A stretch of DNA of 64,000 nucleotides from Streptomyces sp. NBC_01304. GTDB taxonomy: Bacteria; Actinomycetota; Actinomycetes; Streptomycetales; Streptomycetaceae. The position numbers were made by a program, and so were the translations under genes. Under the pieces are notes generated by a model that saw only the letters and a list, made by a program, of their open reading frames with translations, was not told the origin of the DNA and made no database searches. The stretch is from contig NZ_CP109055.1 of NCBI RefSeq assembly GCF_035975855.1, positions 5,642,001-5,706,000 on the forward strand, written 5' to 3'. Within the stretch, counting starts at the first letter, position 1, and each line of letters opens with the position of its first letter. Below, piece after piece: positions 63,100 through 64,000 of this stretch.

Positions 63100-63165
63100 G
63101 TCCGTCACATCGCTGCTCATGCCCGCTGAGTCCGTCATATCGCTGCCGGTGCTCGCTGAATCCGT
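63076..63165 (+). repeat. 30-bp x3 tandem repeat spanning the cydB stop codon
   Basis: Three abutting 30-base units: 63076-63105 (includes the last seven cydB codons, its TGA and two more codons), 63106-63135 and 63136-63165. The unit is ten codons, so TGA recurs in frame in all three. Each unit starts CACATCG or CATATCG and ends with a Ser/Pro codon TCCGT. Confidence 0.88.
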
Positions 63166-63186
63166 TTCCCGATTTCGGTAGGGGCT

Positions 63187-63200
63187 GTTTCACGTGAAAC
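63187..63200. other. parS site, perfect, at the cydD start codon
   Basis: GTTTCACGTGAAAC; the central GTG (63194-63196) is the likely start codon of the cyd ABC transporter gene. Confidence 0.93.
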
Positions 63201-64000
63201 CGATCGACCCGCGCCTGCTCCGGTACGCCCGAGCCACTCGCTTCTTCCTGATCGCGGTGGTGGTCCTCGGGCTGGCCGGGGCGGGCCTGGTCGTCGCTCA
63301 GGCGATGCTCATCGCCGAGGTGGTGGTGGGGGGATTCCAACGAGGGCTCGATGCCTCTTCGTTGGTGACGCCCCTGCTGCTGCTCGCGGCCGTCTCGGCC
63401 GGGCGCGGTGTCGTCGCGTGGCTCACCGAGCTGGCGGCGCACCGGGCGAGTGCGGCGGTGAAGTCGGAGCTTCGGGGGCGGTTGCTCGAGCGCGCGGGGG
63501 CGCTCGGGCCCGGCTGGCTCAGTGGTCAACGGACCGGGTCGCTGGTCGCGCTGGCCACGAAGGGTGTCGATGCGCTCGACGACTACTTCGCGCGCTATCT
63601 CCCGCAGTTGGGGCTTGCGATCGTCGTGCCGGTCGCGGTGCTCGCACGGATCATCACCGAGGACTGGGTCTCGGCGGCGATCATCGCCGGGACGTTGCCG
63701 CTGATCCCCGTCTTCATGGTCCTGATCGGCTGGGCGACACAGGCCCGGATGGACCGTCAGTGGCAGCTGCTCTCCCGGCTGTCGGGGCACTTCCTCGATG
63801 TGGTGGCCGGGCTGCCGACGCTGAAGGTGTTCGGGCGGGCCAAGGCGCAGGCCGATTCGATCCGGAAGATCACCGGGGAGTACCGGCAGGCGACCATGCG
63901 GACGCTGCGGATCGCCTTCCTCTCGTCGTTCGCCCTCGAATTGCTGGCCACGTTGTCCGTGGCGCTGGTGGCGGTGACCATCGGGATGCGGCTCGTGCAC
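63194..64000 (+). CDS. cydD: CydD(CydC) ABC transporter, 3' partial
   Basis: Heterodimeric or fused ABC exporter needed for cytochrome bd assembly (thiol export). 269 codons are visible: the transmembrane part of the CydD half, helices at about 16-40, 52-72, 130-175 and 240-265. The gene runs out of the window; in Streptomyces it is usually a CydD-CydC fusion of about 1,170 residues. The GTG start lies inside parS; AGGGG at 63179-63183 is the likely ribosome binding site. It begins 95 bases after cydB. Confidence 0.9.
   Translation, partial: MKPIDPRLLRYARATRFFLIAVVVLGLAGAGLVVAQAMLIAEVVVGGFQRGLDASSLVTPLLLLAAVSAGRGVVAWLTELAAHRASAAVKSELRGRLLERAGALGPGWLSGQRTGSLVALATKGVDALDDYFARYLPQLGLAIVVPVAVLARIITEDWVSAAIIAGTLPLIPVFMVLIGWATQARMDRQWQLLSRLSGHFLDVVAGLPTLKVFGRAKAQADSIRKITGEYRQATMRTLRIAFLSSFALELLATLSVALVAVTIGMRLVH

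Overview
The window is about 70% G+C and comes from a Streptomyces chromosome close to the replication origin. It carries the Streptomyces-specific sporulation pair ssgR/ssgA, many copies of the Streptomyces parS palindrome, a TPP riboswitch before thiC, a Rex-type operator before cydABCD, and the order yidC-jag-rsmG-parA-parB that adjoins oriC in actinobacteria. Both edges cut genes: yidC lacks its 5' end and the cyd ABC transporter lacks its 3' end. I see no rRNA, tRNA, insertion sequence, prophage or CRISPR array.

Layout. 1-4.9 kb: yidC (partial), jag, rsmG, parA, parB. 5-6.2 kb: an N-acetyltransferase facing trxA. 6.2-15.6 kb, all minus strand: a long envelope and redox block, read as DUF6049 exported protein > murJ > MurJ-partner pseudokinase > sigM > zinc-type anti-sigma factor > trxB > trxA. 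trxB has its own SigR-type promoter. 15.7-21.1 kb: cca, an LppU-like protein, an MFS exporter, and padR-ino1 under a palindromic operator. 21.5-28.6 kb: a bifunctional penicillin-binding protein, a GT87-type mannosyltransferase, and a minus-strand group of membrane protein, femX and an alanine-racemase-like protein. 28.9-34 kb: rpsF-ssb-rpsR-rplI, a MATE exporter, then dnaB behind a cluster of DnaA boxes. 34-43.4 kb: accessory genes (Eis-like acetyltransferase, VOC protein with TetR, serine beta-lactamase, GNATs, MarR with MFS and HbpS-like protein, HAD phosphatase). 43.7-49.6 kb: chimeric flavohemoglobin, NUDIX, LysR, ptpA with a gamma-lyase, holin-like protein, cupin. 49.8-51.5 kb: the sporulation genes ssgR and ssgA. 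51.6-58.4 kb: YibE/F protein, thiC, an unknown membrane protein, a metallophosphatase and a LacI regulator. 58.8-64 kb: HisC-like aminotransferase, cyclophilin-like protein, and cydA-cydB-cydD.

Themes. (1) Chromosome segregation: 14 parS sites (12 perfect GTTTCACGTGAAAC, 2 with one change) are spread over the whole window. Several sit inside very long perfect palindromes between converging genes, and two contain the likely start codon of a gene. (2) Envelope biogenesis: MurJ, its pseudokinase partner, FemX, a class A PBP, SigM and YidC are grouped, with the same synteny as Mycobacterium except that cwlM is missing and MurJ and its pseudokinase are separate proteins. (3) Redox and respiration: SigR promoter at trxBA, Rex operator at cyd, a flavohemoglobin-like protein.

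The least explained signals are tandem duplications at gene ends that copy the stop codon in frame (cydB and the Eis-like gene), a possible three-way-junction RNA before ssgR, and the merging of parS with terminator-like palindromes.
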